DNA of 64,000 nt from Bolinopsis microptera (lineage: Eukaryota > Ctenophora > Tentaculata > Lobata > Bolinopsidae), in assembly GCF_026151205.1 (NCBI RefSeq), contig NC_087082.1:1057001-1121000 (forward strand). Direction: 5' to 3'. Positions 1-10,395 of the stretch are shown here, one piece after another. The notes below the pieces were generated by a model, which had not been told where the DNA came from, ran no database searches, and saw only the letters and a list, made by a program, of their open reading frames with translations. How positions within the stretch are numbered: the first letter of the stretch is position 1; every line of letters begins with the position of its first letter. The position numbers and the translations under genes were made by a program.

Positions 1-383
1 GGAAGTCTAGCTATCTCTTTTACTTAACTTTCGAAGTTAGGCCCCAGCCGGTAAGGTTTCTTGGGTGCATGTTCAATTGTCAATGTTGTCTAGTAAAATG
101 TCCGCCAGGTAAATTTAATTCATAAAATAAAAGGTATTATGAGGTAAATAAGTATAGTAATGTAAAAGAAAAATGTATAGTGTATTATAAAATATAGATA
201 AGATCAGTTTGCAGTTGATCATCGATTTTTTATATTTGGCACGCCAATACCTATACTATTACTATTCGCAGCGCTCTTTTTTGTGATTAACGGGTGATAA
301 TATAATGGTAATACAAATTACAAGTACAACTACAACTCATTTTGCGATCTTCATTCCATTTCATTTGATCGCGCTACGGGTAA

Positions 384-1770
384 ATGCCTCACAGAATGGC
401 TAGCCTCACAGAATGGCCAAATTTGTAAATGTTTTTGTAACTAATTTTTTATATAAGACTGGTAGGTTTTGTGGATACCATATGAAACAAAAGTCTTCTG
501 GCAACACTTCCTGTGGTGAAATCATTAACTAGGACCACATTTTCTGGCATAAATATGACTGTTTATGTATGATGTAGAAATTTTGAGCACTGAAAATTTG
601 TTTTCAAATTTTTGAACTAAGTTTACATTTTCATGGTGAGAACTTCTGGCACCAGTATGACAGAAGATGTTTAAAGAATAGTATTCATCAAACAAAACGA
701 ACATTGTTCAATATAGGAAGAAAAAAATGCTAAAATGGCTACACGCCTCACAAAATGGCCAAAATATGCCTCACAAAATTTGTTTTCAAATTTTTGAACT
801 AAGTTTGCATTTTGGTGAAAACTTCTGGCACCAATATGACAGAAGATGTTTAAAGAATAGTATTCATCAAACAAAACGAACATTGTTCAATATAGGAAGA
901 AAAAAATGCTAAAATGGCTAAACGCCTCACAAAATGGCCAAAATATGCTTCACAAAATGGCCAGAATTTAAAACTCCTTTTATTCAATGAAACAATAAGT
1001 CTAAAGTATTCACAAGCTATTTATCATACAATAACACCGTCAGATGGAGTGTTTTTACAGCCGAATGAAGGTTATAAATCATTTGGAGGACTTCGCCGCT
1101 TTGACGCGCCGCGCGAACTAGCATTCTTGCTTCGCATCGTAAATCGTTGCTCTGCTTCGCAGAGCAACGATCTCGACGGATTGACATCGTCAATCAATAA
1201 ATCATGAAATCAGGGAATATGAACAACACCACACAAAATGGCCATTTTTGGTGTAGGAAATTATGCCTTTTTTATTCAGTTCTAAGAAATTTCACCTATA
1301 TGAGGGTGTTAACAAGGCATATTAATACCAGCAGCATGCCTGAAACAAGAGCCATGAAAGGTTTTAGAAAAATAAAATTTTCTTGTTTTCATTTTTTTTT
1401 GGCCATTTTGTGAGGCATTTTTTCTTTTTTGTGAAATAATTTTTCACAGCTCAGTTTTTTCGGGAGTTTTAGGTTATTACCTCATGCATTCCTTAATAGG
1501 TTTTTTAACAACGTGTGGTGATAGAAATTTAAAAAGTATCTCCATCAAAAAATTATAGAAATTCAGATTTGGCCATTCTGTGAGGCATGTTTTTTTGAAG
1601 GAAGATTTTCCGGCCAATTTTTCTCAAAGAAAAAATGGTTATGAGATTAAATCAACCCCCGGGAAGAAAAATATGAGTGTCAACTTAGCTTCTTATGAGA
1701 TAAAAACTGGAATAAAGTGTGTTTTGTGATTTTGAGAGACCTTCCTTTTTTTGGCCATTCTGTGAGGCAT
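384..1770. mobile_element. DNA-transposon-like/MITE element with CCTCACAGAATGGCC motifs
   Basis: The left end reads ATGCCTCACAGAATGGC and the right end is its inverse (GGCCATTCTGTGAGGCAT), giving short terminal inverted repeats. The same motif (GCCTCACAAAATGGCC or its complement) recurs internally near 748, 925, 1235, 1393 and 1570, as subterminal repeats do in many DNA transposons. A stretch of about 185 bp (roughly 593-745) is tandemly repeated at 778-930. No long coding region is present. I could not define a clean target-site duplication, so the superfamily is open. Confidence 0.55.
1068..1200. repeat. Dispersed repeat copy with internal hairpin
   Basis: The segment beginning TTTGGAGGACTTCGCCGC and ending near CGGATTGACATCG recurs in inverted orientation at about 36425-36525. 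In this copy CGTTGCTCTGCTTCGCAGAGCAACG forms a strong hairpin. It lies inside the 0.4-1.8 kb element but is GC-richer than its surroundings, so it may be a nested insertion. Confidence 0.5.
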
Positions 1771-3801
1771 ATACGAACTACTACCGTGTGCCGTGGCGGA
1801 AGCCACGATAAACGATGATATGGCGCGCACTCCTGCATCCTGCGCGGCGTGCCCACAACGTTGAATGTGCAGCCCGTGGGGGCAAGTAAAGAATCAATAA
1901 TAAATACAAAATATGAAATAGTATTTATTTGATTGACAAAATGACAATAATAATATTATTGATTAAATTATGCATCAGCATAGCCATATTATATATATAT
2001 GTCTATCGTTGGCCTTGATCCCGACTTATATTAATGCGCTGTGCCCAATGGCAATTGTCAACAATATTATGATTTTGCGAGAGTGGATCGGAGCGGAGAG
2101 GCATTATTTTAAAAAGAGGGAAAAATAATAATTGCCGGCAACCTTCATTGTTGGATGTGCTATAAATTTATTAGAGCAAATAGTCACAATCAAGACCTCG
2201 CGATTGTGAGTACGTGAGAAAAGGCCGACGAATCAGCGCGATGTTTCACTAAACATCGCGCCAGAATATGTAATGAAGTTACTTTATTGTTTAAACGGAT
2301 ACCCGTGCCATAAACTAACGCCATTACTATAAATATAATGTAGACGTACCATTACTACTATAGTCTAGAATGGTTCTTAAAATGCTTTTCGTCCTTTGAA
2401 GAAAATCCGGGTGACACCCAGTGACACCCGGTTTATTAATAAAGTTAGTTTTTCAAAAGCTTTTTCTTTGTTCATGATGTACGGCGAAATTTTCAATTTT
2501 ATGCTATTGTTGTTGGATGGACGATCTAAAAACCTAATGCGGAATTGTCAGTTCTTTTGTGAAAAAGTAGGCGGAGATTGAGCTAAACATAACTGTGTCT
2601 CCATGATCATAGTATTCATTGATAAGCTTAATTAAGCACATCAGTGTTATGCTTATTGGATAAGTGGTACAAACAATGATATTTTTGCCGTATATGCAAT
2701 ATGAGACAAGCAATGCTTCCGGTCGCGGTCGCACTAAAAATTGTTATGGAAATCGTGGCACGTGCCACCTACAAAACGTTTGAGCTATCAGTAACAATGA
2801 CATTGAACATAAAGCCAGGCAGAGACAACCTGACTGTCTATCCTATCAAATAATCAGGATCGAATTAAATTTTTATTGGGAGCTTATTAACTACGTTACT
2901 ACTCATGTTCAGTATGTTAATTCTTTTTATCGATGAATTGATTACGAATAAATACGAACCCTAGGCTGAGGATCTATTTGAGACACGTAAAATTTCTTTG
3001 GGTTTGGGCAGTTTTAGTCTTTGCTTAATGAAGAAGTTTACGTTTTCAATTCGTCGCAGTATCGCAAAGCCATCTTGTCGCATTGTCTACAATCTACATG
3101 CAATGAACTGTGGAAGTGGTACAAGGAAAAATGCTGTCATAATGAGAGCACAAAACAAGTATAACCCCATTTCGACCATCAGACAAGAGCTTTTCACTGG
3201 AAACAATGCTAATACTTTTACATCTTATACTACTACACTTTTCACATACCGACTAATAACTATCATTCCGGCTGTCGTTATTTCATATTCATTGTGCATG
3301 CGATCGAACTAATTGGCATTAGTTTCCGGACATTAATTGCAAATAGGATTATACTGGTTTTTAGATCTCAATGCTGAATGCTCGACTGAAACTTGTAGTT
3401 CTATTTTTTCAATCTGAACCCCCCAACCCCCCCCCCCCCATACTAAGACTAAGAGTAAGTCATGATTTGGAACAGAGAAATTACACTAGCGTATTAGCAT
3501 ATATACTTCATCTCCCCCAGGGCAGGCTTCAGTTTAAATTAACATGTGAAAGATTCCTAATTCTTATCCCAAAAATTTATAACATTGAACTTAAACTCCA
3601 GCATAGAAATAGTATTATTACCGCAAATATTTTCTGAATTAAATCAATTAAGTGATAGGAACTGTTGCCTGGGGTTTTTGCTATCAATATCAAAAAGACA
3701 CTCACATTCGTGATAGGTTTTGTTATAAAATTGAAGATATCTGAATACGGACGTATTACCATAATTTTTAATAATCTCATTATCTCCCGAATTAATTTCA
3801 G
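1771..3801. other. Non-coding AT-rich stretch, no gene recognised
   Basis: No convincing gene is seen. Short open frames near 2396-2581 and 2998-3312 have neither recognisable domains nor splice context. A C-rich run lies at 3419-3440. The last part probably belongs to the intron ahead of the exon that starts at 3802. Confidence 0.5.
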
Positions 3802-3805
3802 AGCT

Positions 3806-4246
3806 ATGGGCATGGCAATGGATCCATTCTGGGGAGCAATCCTCGCGGCAATTCTGACCCAGATCGCTTTGGAGAAAGGTCTAGAAACTGGCCTGTTGGT
3901 AGAAAGCGGTTTTCTGGACCACGTAAAACGAGATTTCTTCGACACAGAAATGTTTGGGAAGCTTTGCCGCGGCAGCGGGGCTGGATACTGGTTGCAACTC
4001 TTTGTTGTCTCCTTCACCTTCGCTATTATCGGTGCTTTGAGGGCACCCACGCACAACTTATTGAGATGCCTCCTCACACTATTGATCTCATTTCTTCTTA
4101 ATATGATGATATCGGACTTTGGACATTTTGCCATGATTTGTGCTGGGCTTCAAGATACGAAACATATTTTTGCGTACGCGTCCATTGTAATTCCAGGTCT
4201 TTTTGCTGTGGCGATCACATTTTTCATCTTGGTGAAGTCAAAATAG
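3806..4246 (+). CDS. Unrecognised multi-pass membrane protein (last or only coding exon)
   Basis: A 146-residue reading frame starts with MGMAMDPFWGAIL, four bases after a good acceptor (ATTAATTTCAG) at 3800-3801, and ends with TAG. The frame stays open upstream to 3665, but that part is AT-rich and lies before the acceptor, so I place the start at 3806. The protein is markedly hydrophobic. A first hydrophobic segment covers residues 6-18; stronger membrane segments lie near 67-81 (LQLFVVSFTFAIIGA), 88-101 (LLRCLLTLLISFLL) and 123-143 (YASIVIPGLFAVAITFFIL). A Cys-Arg-Gly loop and acidic/basic residues separate the first two. The tail KSK is basic. Possible polyadenylation signals follow (AATAAA near 4481). 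I do not recognise the family. An upstream coding exon cannot be excluded. Confidence 0.5.
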   Translation: MGMAMDPFWGAILAAILTQIALEKGLETGLLVESGFLDHVKRDFFDTEMFGKLCRGSGAGYWLQLFVVSFTFAIIGALRAPTHNLLRCLLTLLISFLLNMMISDFGHFAMICAGLQDTKHIFAYASIVIPGLFAVAITFFILVKSK

Positions 4247-4833
4247 AGAATTTGATTTCTGAGCATGTGCCAAATTTTTAATCTGTTAGTAATAGTTAGC
4301 TCACCTTTATCATACTTGAACTTCTTAAGTCTTCACCTTATGTTGCAAATAACTTTAATGCTGATACTGTAAAGGATTTTAAGACTCATTTTGTATTGAT
4401 AAAAACCGAAATGATTGACCCACATGATTTTCCCAACTACTTGTTTCAATTTGTAATTTTAAGCTTACTACTTATGTAATGAATAAATGCAGGTGACAAC
4501 CACAAATTTAATCTGCCAACAGAAATAAAGATTTAAATAACAATTCCAAAGATTTCCAAATTCAATTAGCAAGCTTCATAAAGGAACTAAAGTTTAAACC
4601 ACAATTAAACAAACAGCTATAAACAAAACTTAGAGCTGTTCTACGTCAGGGAATTCAAACCTATAAATTCCTGCAATCATAATAAACATAAATAATGCTT
4701 CAAAACAATATCCCTTCAAAGCACATAGTGATAGAGTAACAGATGAGACGGACTGCAATATGACAACTCATGACACGCGATACATCCCACGTGATGCCCA
4801 TATAAGGAGTGGCCGCCCACCCACGTGACACCC
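4247..4833. other. Convergent 3' intergenic region
   Basis: This lies between the 3' ends of the plus-strand membrane-protein gene and the minus-strand WDR48 gene. It is AT-rich with several AATAAA-like signals (4481, 4522, 4680) and contains no coding frame I can support. Confidence 0.5.
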
Positions 4834-6681
4834 TCATGACACAAGATACATCAACCTAAGATCCGACCCACTCTTCCAAATGGTATGTTTTACAGTCCTT
4901 AAGTCCATATGGGGTTCAAGTTTCTGTTTGTTGCAGAATATCAATATCTCGTGAGCCACAGGGTTGGGGCCCTCTTGAGGACCCAGAATCTTGTCTCCTA
5001 CGTACTCGATTACTTTTGATATCGCCAGGAAATCGTTTGCAGATAATCTCCCTTCTCTGGATTTTGGTGGCGGATCCTCGGCGTATGGCTCGATATAAAA
5101 GGCTATTTTGGTGAACTTGGGCATCTCGTTTTTAACCCTAAGATCGTAAACCCAGCCCGGTATCAGCTCGTCTAGTATCCTACTGTCGTTAGGGTTCCCA
5201 GTCTCGTCCACTCTGATTCTAAACAAGGTCCTACCACACCCATCACTGCCCTCTATCAGAGCAAAGGGCGTGTGTGGGGGTAACGCGCATTGCTTGCTGT
5301 ACAGCGCGCGGCACTCCTGCTCCGTCGGGTCGTTTGGCGCGCCCGTGCACACCCAGTTCTGGAGCAACGCCTGGATTATCAGACCTCCGTAGTTAATTTT
5401 GTTGTCGTTGTTCCCGTCTAGATCATCCTTGACACAGACCCATGCACTGTAGCAGTCACTCTCATCCAGACATATTGTCAGCATCTGCGGCGATTAAATT
5501 ATTCAAATATTTTCAGAGCTCCTTAAAAATTGGTTTAACATTTGAATGAATCGAGAGAAAGCCTATATTCTAGATAGCTGAGTACTGAGAGTAGTAATAG
5601 TGATCCCAAGTTTACCTGGTTTACTTCAGTTTACAATGAACTCACCCCAGTTTTAACATCAGCTGAGAACCAGTTTGGTATAAACTCCTGCTTGTTCCTT
5701 GCCCTGACCTCCTCCTTGACATCAATCTTACCCAGCTCCTTCACAAGTTTAGCCCCCAGAACATTGTAAAGGAAGCCGTTACCAGCACTGTCTGTACAAA
5801 TAACGTGCTGCTTGTCCGACAGGACTATCGCGCTTTTCAATCCGTCACCTCCTGGATTGGGGTTAAGCTGTTATTCTTTGTACTTTACATTCAAGTCTCC
5901 ATTTGAGGACGCTACTTTTCATTTATATCTTATCAGCCTTTTTTATACGACCAAACAGTAAACGGCCAGATCGTGAGCCGCCCACGCATTTTATTTTTGT
6001 CTTAATTTAAAGGATGATTAACCGGAATTAAAGGGCTTGTTGGTTGCACTAAGCTTAGAATAATCAGCGATTTGAACGAACTACAGAGAGCAGACCAGAG
6101 AAATGACACCAGCGAGACTATTGAAGTATTGACTAGCATTAACAACAAATGTGAGTCTTCCAGATCATCAGTCCGGAAAAGAAGAGTGCAATACACTCTG
6201 ACTTGACATTGAAAAAAAATACTCGTCGATTAAATTGTAACATTGTTTTTCTTTGTCTTACTAGTACTACCCGGCTATACAATTATATAAATGAGAAACA
6301 ATCAGATATAAGTCAAACTTAAAACTGCATACGTTTTTATTTGTATCCTCAATGTGCGAGCACATGTTCCGCGCGGCTCAAAAAGTAATTTATTAACTGC
6401 ACCAAGTGCTCTTAATACACCACTTAGTGGAGTTAATACGCGACTTTTGGTAACCTATTAACTGAACTAAAAGTAATGTTTTTTATGAGGGTACAACTAC
6501 ATATAATTTCACATTCCGTCGCTGAGAACCCACCTTTTATAATAGCTGCAGGGGTAGATACGGTAGGTTTTTCCGATATACTAATACTATGAGTAGACTT
6601 GACTGATGGCAGCTCCCATTTGTTTACAGATGTTTTCGTAGTTCCTATCCAGAGCGAGTTGTTAGCATCGTCAACTACAAC
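4834..6681 (-). CDS. WDR48: WDR48 (UAF1) homologue, three 3' exons
   Basis: WDR48/UAF1 is the WD40 scaffold that activates the deubiquitinases USP1, USP12 and USP46. Three exons join in frame: 6534-6681 (phase 1 end), 5646-5851 and 4834-5484. Each has a proper acceptor (CTTTCAG, AATCCAG, CGCCGCAG) and GT donors at the first two. The exon at 6534-6681 carries LWIGTTKTSVNKW, matching the family's WVATTKSTVNKW segment, and the splice restores IKGG. The second exon contains FIPNWFSADVKTG (family: VPNWFSVDLKTG). The third opens MLTICLDESDCYSAWV and closes with LRTVKHTIWKSGSDL, the hallmark end of the SUMO-like C-terminal domain. The stop falls about where the human protein ends. The linker before that domain is shorter than in vertebrates. 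Assignment rests on remembered family motifs but is strong. The 5' exons lie far upstream (20.96-21.12 and 23.45-23.57 kb). Confidence 0.93.
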
Positions 6682-6761
6682 CTGAAAGTAAAAGCTGAGT
6701 CAGCCTTGTTAATTTTAAAACACGCATAAACAATATGGACATCTCAGATGGAGACGCATTA

Positions 6762-7049
6762 CACCCCAGTTCCATGGCCGGATATTATGCCAAATTATTA
6801 GACGGAGATCGTCTACTGATATTTCTCCGGATATTTCTCCGGTTTGCAGTTCCACGACCGGAGACCATCTACGGTAATTTTGTTGATTCTGTATGATTCT
6901 GTATGAATTAATCTCCGAGAAATTCCTGGAGAGCTTCATCTCCGTCTAATACAGTAGACGGAGCCGGAGAATCATCTCCGGAGATGATCTACGGGAAATG
7001 GACCTCCGTCTAATAATTTGGCATGATATCCGGCCATGGAACTGGGGTG
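6762..7049. mobile_element. PIF/Harbinger-like MITE with TTA target duplication
   Basis: Terminal inverted repeats of about 45 bp begin CACCCCAGTTCCATGGCCGG and are mirrored at the right end (CCGGCCATGGAACTGGGGTG). Both ends are flanked by TTA (6759-6761 and 7050-7052), the 3-bp duplication typical of Harbinger elements. The 288-bp interior is rich in GGAGAT/ATCTCC and can fold into a long hairpin. It has no coding capacity. It lies in a WDR48 intron just upstream of the exon at 6534-6681. Confidence 0.75.
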
Positions 7050-7052
7050 TTA

Positions 7053-8019
7053 CTGCATTAGTCCTATCATAATGATCCCAATTATCAGACATCTTAACTT
7101 GTACGACATTACCTAAGTTAACGCTAGTTAACGCTAGTTGAGCGGGAACTAACTGAAATCTGCTCTAACCTCCTCGAAGCTGGAATATTGGAGAACGTAC
7201 TGACTATATTATGTTAGATTAAGGTAATCATGCACAGAAACCTCAACTTACAGATATCTGACATCTGGGTCAAGATTTTAGAGTTTTGTAAGATTTTCTG
7301 TAAGTTCAGCACTTTTATTTTTAGTAAAGTTTGGAGCCTTTTAATGACGAGTAAAAGTGAAGGGCCCTAGGAACTTGTATTTTTATTGGGGTGGACCTGT
7401 CTAGAAACAATGATTGCTATTTGTTAACAGAACTTTCGCTGTTTTATTGAACATTGAATATATATTATACATAACAATATAATATTATAATATAACTGAG
7501 GATTGGTATTGTTTTTTCGTATAATAATAACTATACCATGAAACGGATCGTATGCCCGCCAATTTGATTGCATTTGTTTCAATTGTTCGAAAGAATATAA
7601 TGTTTTATTTGGGAGCGTAATATTCTACACTAATTAAAGAACAACTACAATAATCTCCACCTTAATTTAACCATACTATTATACTGAATTAAAACTTCAA
7701 TATGTTACAAACATTATACTATTACAATTCTGTTAAAAATTCGAATCAATTACATTTTACATTACAATTATAATATGGATGATTACATTTTACATAGCAA
7801 AAACTGGAAAATAAATTTCACCTTGAAACGGTCCCAAAATGGCACATTCACAACTAACTAAAATACTAACTGTACTAACCCTTTTGATAAAGCTATAAAA
7901 CATGTAAATTTAACATATGAAAGATAAAAAGTGTGTAAAGACGTGCACAATGCACATGCTACTAGGGAAGTTAATTACAACAAATGTTTGTCTTTGTGGC
8001 TACATTCGGTCATTTCTGA
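7053..8019. other. AT-rich intronic stretch, no gene recognised
   Basis: Very AT-rich sequence between the Harbinger-like MITE and the gene at 8020. I looked for missing WDR48 propeller exons on the minus strand and found none I could support. Confidence 0.5.
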
Positions 8020-9269
8020 CTAGTTAGTAAACATTCTTTGTCTAAAATTCCTGCATCCATGAATTTTGTTAGTAGCCTTATTGGCGAGCTCTGCGATGGC
8101 TGGCATCTTCCATTCCTTATTACTAGCAATCTGATTAAACATGACCTCCGCAAATCGCATGCAATTGTCCGTAGTCAGAACATAGGGTGCCTGCAATTCT
8201 CCACTGGTCTCAAGATAGCGAAGTACTCCCGAAAAGAGACAATTGCTATCATCAGAGATGATACATTTAGAAGCTTGTCTTCTGCAGAATTTACTTTTGC
8301 AGAATCTCTGTTGCCCCAAGATCTTCTCTTTAAGTTCATTCTCGTCAAATGATCGCTGTAGAATCAACTCGCAAGGATACTTATCTATCGACCAGTGCCG
8401 ACCGTCAGATGTGCGGAACAAAACGTAGGGATGGAACGCTACATGGGGGATATCGAGCCAGCCTGCTAGCGGGTTTTTGTATATCTCAACAGCTATTACC
8501 CTGAGCAAATGGTTCGGATCCAGATTCTGACAGAGTTGTGAGATGTTATCAACTGTGTATTCCTGTCTGTTCCCATCTTCGTAATCGTGCAACACAATTT
8601 TACCTTCCCAGGAAGATTTATAGTGGGGACCAGGGAGACGGAGAAACCGGGGCAAGTGTGAAATGTTTTTTGATAACCGCTTAAATATCTCCAGAGAGAA
8701 GTAGAAAGTGTCACCAGGTATGTGGTTCCTCTGGTACACTGGTATGAACTGCTCTTTCAAATAGGTACACAATCGGCCCACACGTTGCAAACTTTCATCC
8801 CTTTTCAGCACCTTAATCTTTACGAGCTGGCTCTTCGTTTTGAGTGTGCTGGTGTCGACTTCATAATGTTTGTGAAGTAGCACGTACCAGCTAAATGCTC
8901 CACTGCACCCCGCGATGTGTCCTGATAACCATTCAAGAAAAAAGTCCACAAAGTCCCGTCCTGGTTAGACTCTTCCGAGCTAGACTTTATTTTAAGCATG
9001 AGGAGATGACTGGACGCCGTGAACTGCTCTGTGATCCGTCCATTAGAGAAACTTCTTATGCTGACTTCGCAGAGGAATATGTTCATGATCCTGCTGCTTG
9101 TCCCAAGCAAGTTTTCTACTTCAAGCAAGGTTAGAAACTTACTGTTGTTATCAATATCTCCCTCGAACAAATTGACACATTCACCCTCTGCCTCTCGATA
9201 GATAAATTTACCCTCCCAAAAGTTTCTATCGTAAAATTTACATACGAATCTTTCCTTCCTATCTTTCAT
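8020..9269 (-). CDS. Tandem-domain H...NC-box protein (LRAT/NlpC-P60-like fold proposed), one apparent frameshift
   Basis: Two overlapping minus-strand frames appear to be one gene. The N-terminal part starts MKDRKERFVCKF at 9269 and the C-terminal part runs to 8020. The frame changes at a run of six T (coding strand; 8938-8943), which suggests a homopolymer error. Two copies of one domain are visible, each opening with WEGK (FWEGKFIYREAEGE and SWEGKIVLHDYEDG). The second copy continues with HPYVLFRTSDGRHWSIDK and ends TTDNCMRFAEVMFNQIASNK. The same layout occurs in the genes at 43.3-44.4 and 45.8-46.6 kb. A His followed later by NCxxF resembles the catalytic H and NCEHF boxes of LRAT/HRASLS proteins; that fold assignment is inference. 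The first domain has a His (SSHLLMLKIK) but no NCxxF box. It sits within a WDR48 intron, and a transposon ends about 70 bp upstream of the start codon. Confidence 0.6.
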
Positions 9270-9767
9270 CGTTAAGGTTACGGTTGTTCTATCTGTTCTA
9301 TCTGCCCTCGGAGATGTATTGCAGCTAGTGTTATATTAGGGCAAGAGTTGATTTTTCTGTGAACAAATTCGTAACAAAGGTTTGTCTACTGGAATGTGTT
9401 GTCCATAGTCCCAGGAACCACCAAAAAAAACCGTCCAGCTGAAACTTTTGGGCAAAAATTTTTATAGTCATTTTTCTCCAGGAACCCATACGCCCCACCC
9501 CTAATATTGGTTATTCGGCTCCCGAAGGTCTTGAGATCTCCATAGGGGGTGCAAAATGACCGCAATGGCCACATTATGGCAGGCGAATGATAGTTTCAGA
9601 ACGATTGGGGCTTTATTTTTTCGAAATAAATGGAATTTTTCGAAATTTTTCTCAATTTTATTAAAATTTCGAAAAAAATACACCAAATTATTTTTAACGC
9701 TTATTTCAAATCTTACTCGGGAAATAACTTCAATTAACAAATATCAAGGTTAACTAACAAACAACAG

Positions 9768-10250
9768 ATTATTGACCAACCCCCAGACAGCTATTCGACG
9801 GTACATGCTACTCTGGTTGAATGTCTTAAGTTATCCTACAGTGAGCCGATGATAATCACATTCGATTTGCCATTGTGGATTAAGGCCACCCGAATAGTAC
9901 TGGAAACTGGGATGCCTATTGTGATCAGGGTTGGGGGCTTCCACACTCTCACGAGTTTTCTTGGCTGCATAGGCTATATAATGGCAGACTCTGGTTTAGA
10001 GGAGCTCATCAAACTCGTGTATCCTGGAGACGTCACGCATATATCGGATGGAGGATCTTACTATAAAGCGTTGAGAGCCCACTTTCTGATCGACGCCGCT
10101 ATTTGTTGTTTCATTATAGAGGAAGAAGTTTACGACGAGGAACTAGTAGACTTGGAAGGTTACATCAACAAATGTGTGAACGAAAATATAGGTGTTAACT
10201 TTAAGACTAAATCTATTCAGGATCTATCAGAGAAAATAACTCTGCTTCTA
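9768..10250 (+). pseudogene. Transposon-borne conserved protein of unknown function, central fragment
   Basis: The frame is open from a possible acceptor (ACAACAG, ending 9767) with IIDQPPDSYSTVHATLVEC and continues through ITFDLPLWIKATRI, VIRVGGFHTLTSFLGCIGYI and KALRAHFLIDAAI. The pattern GGFH.L.SFLG..G.IM..SGLEEL...VY......H followed by ALRAH is one I recall from repetitive, uncharacterised invertebrate proteins. I cannot name the family. The frame runs into a run of about 26 G at 10251-10276 and loses its coding character. The cysteine-rich end of the same protein probably survives at 12272-12445. Confidence 0.55.
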
Positions 10251-10276
10251 AAGGGGGGGGGGGGGGGGGGGGGGGG

Positions 10277-10385
10277 ATCATGTTTTTTGTCCGTTTTTGT
10301 CCGTTTGGCAGCCATATTTTCAAAACGGACAAAAAATAAAGCGGACAAAAACGGACAAAAACGGACAAAAAATAACAAAAATTGA
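10277..10385. repeat. Small palindrome of TTTTGTCCGTTT units
   Basis: Copies of TTTTTGTCCGTTT on the left are mirrored by AAACGGACAAAAA copies on the right around a spacer (GGCAGCCATATTTTC). It could form a hairpin and may be a tiny MITE inserted between the poly-G run and the CTC tract. Confidence 0.5.
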
Positions 10386-10395
10386 AATAACATTT

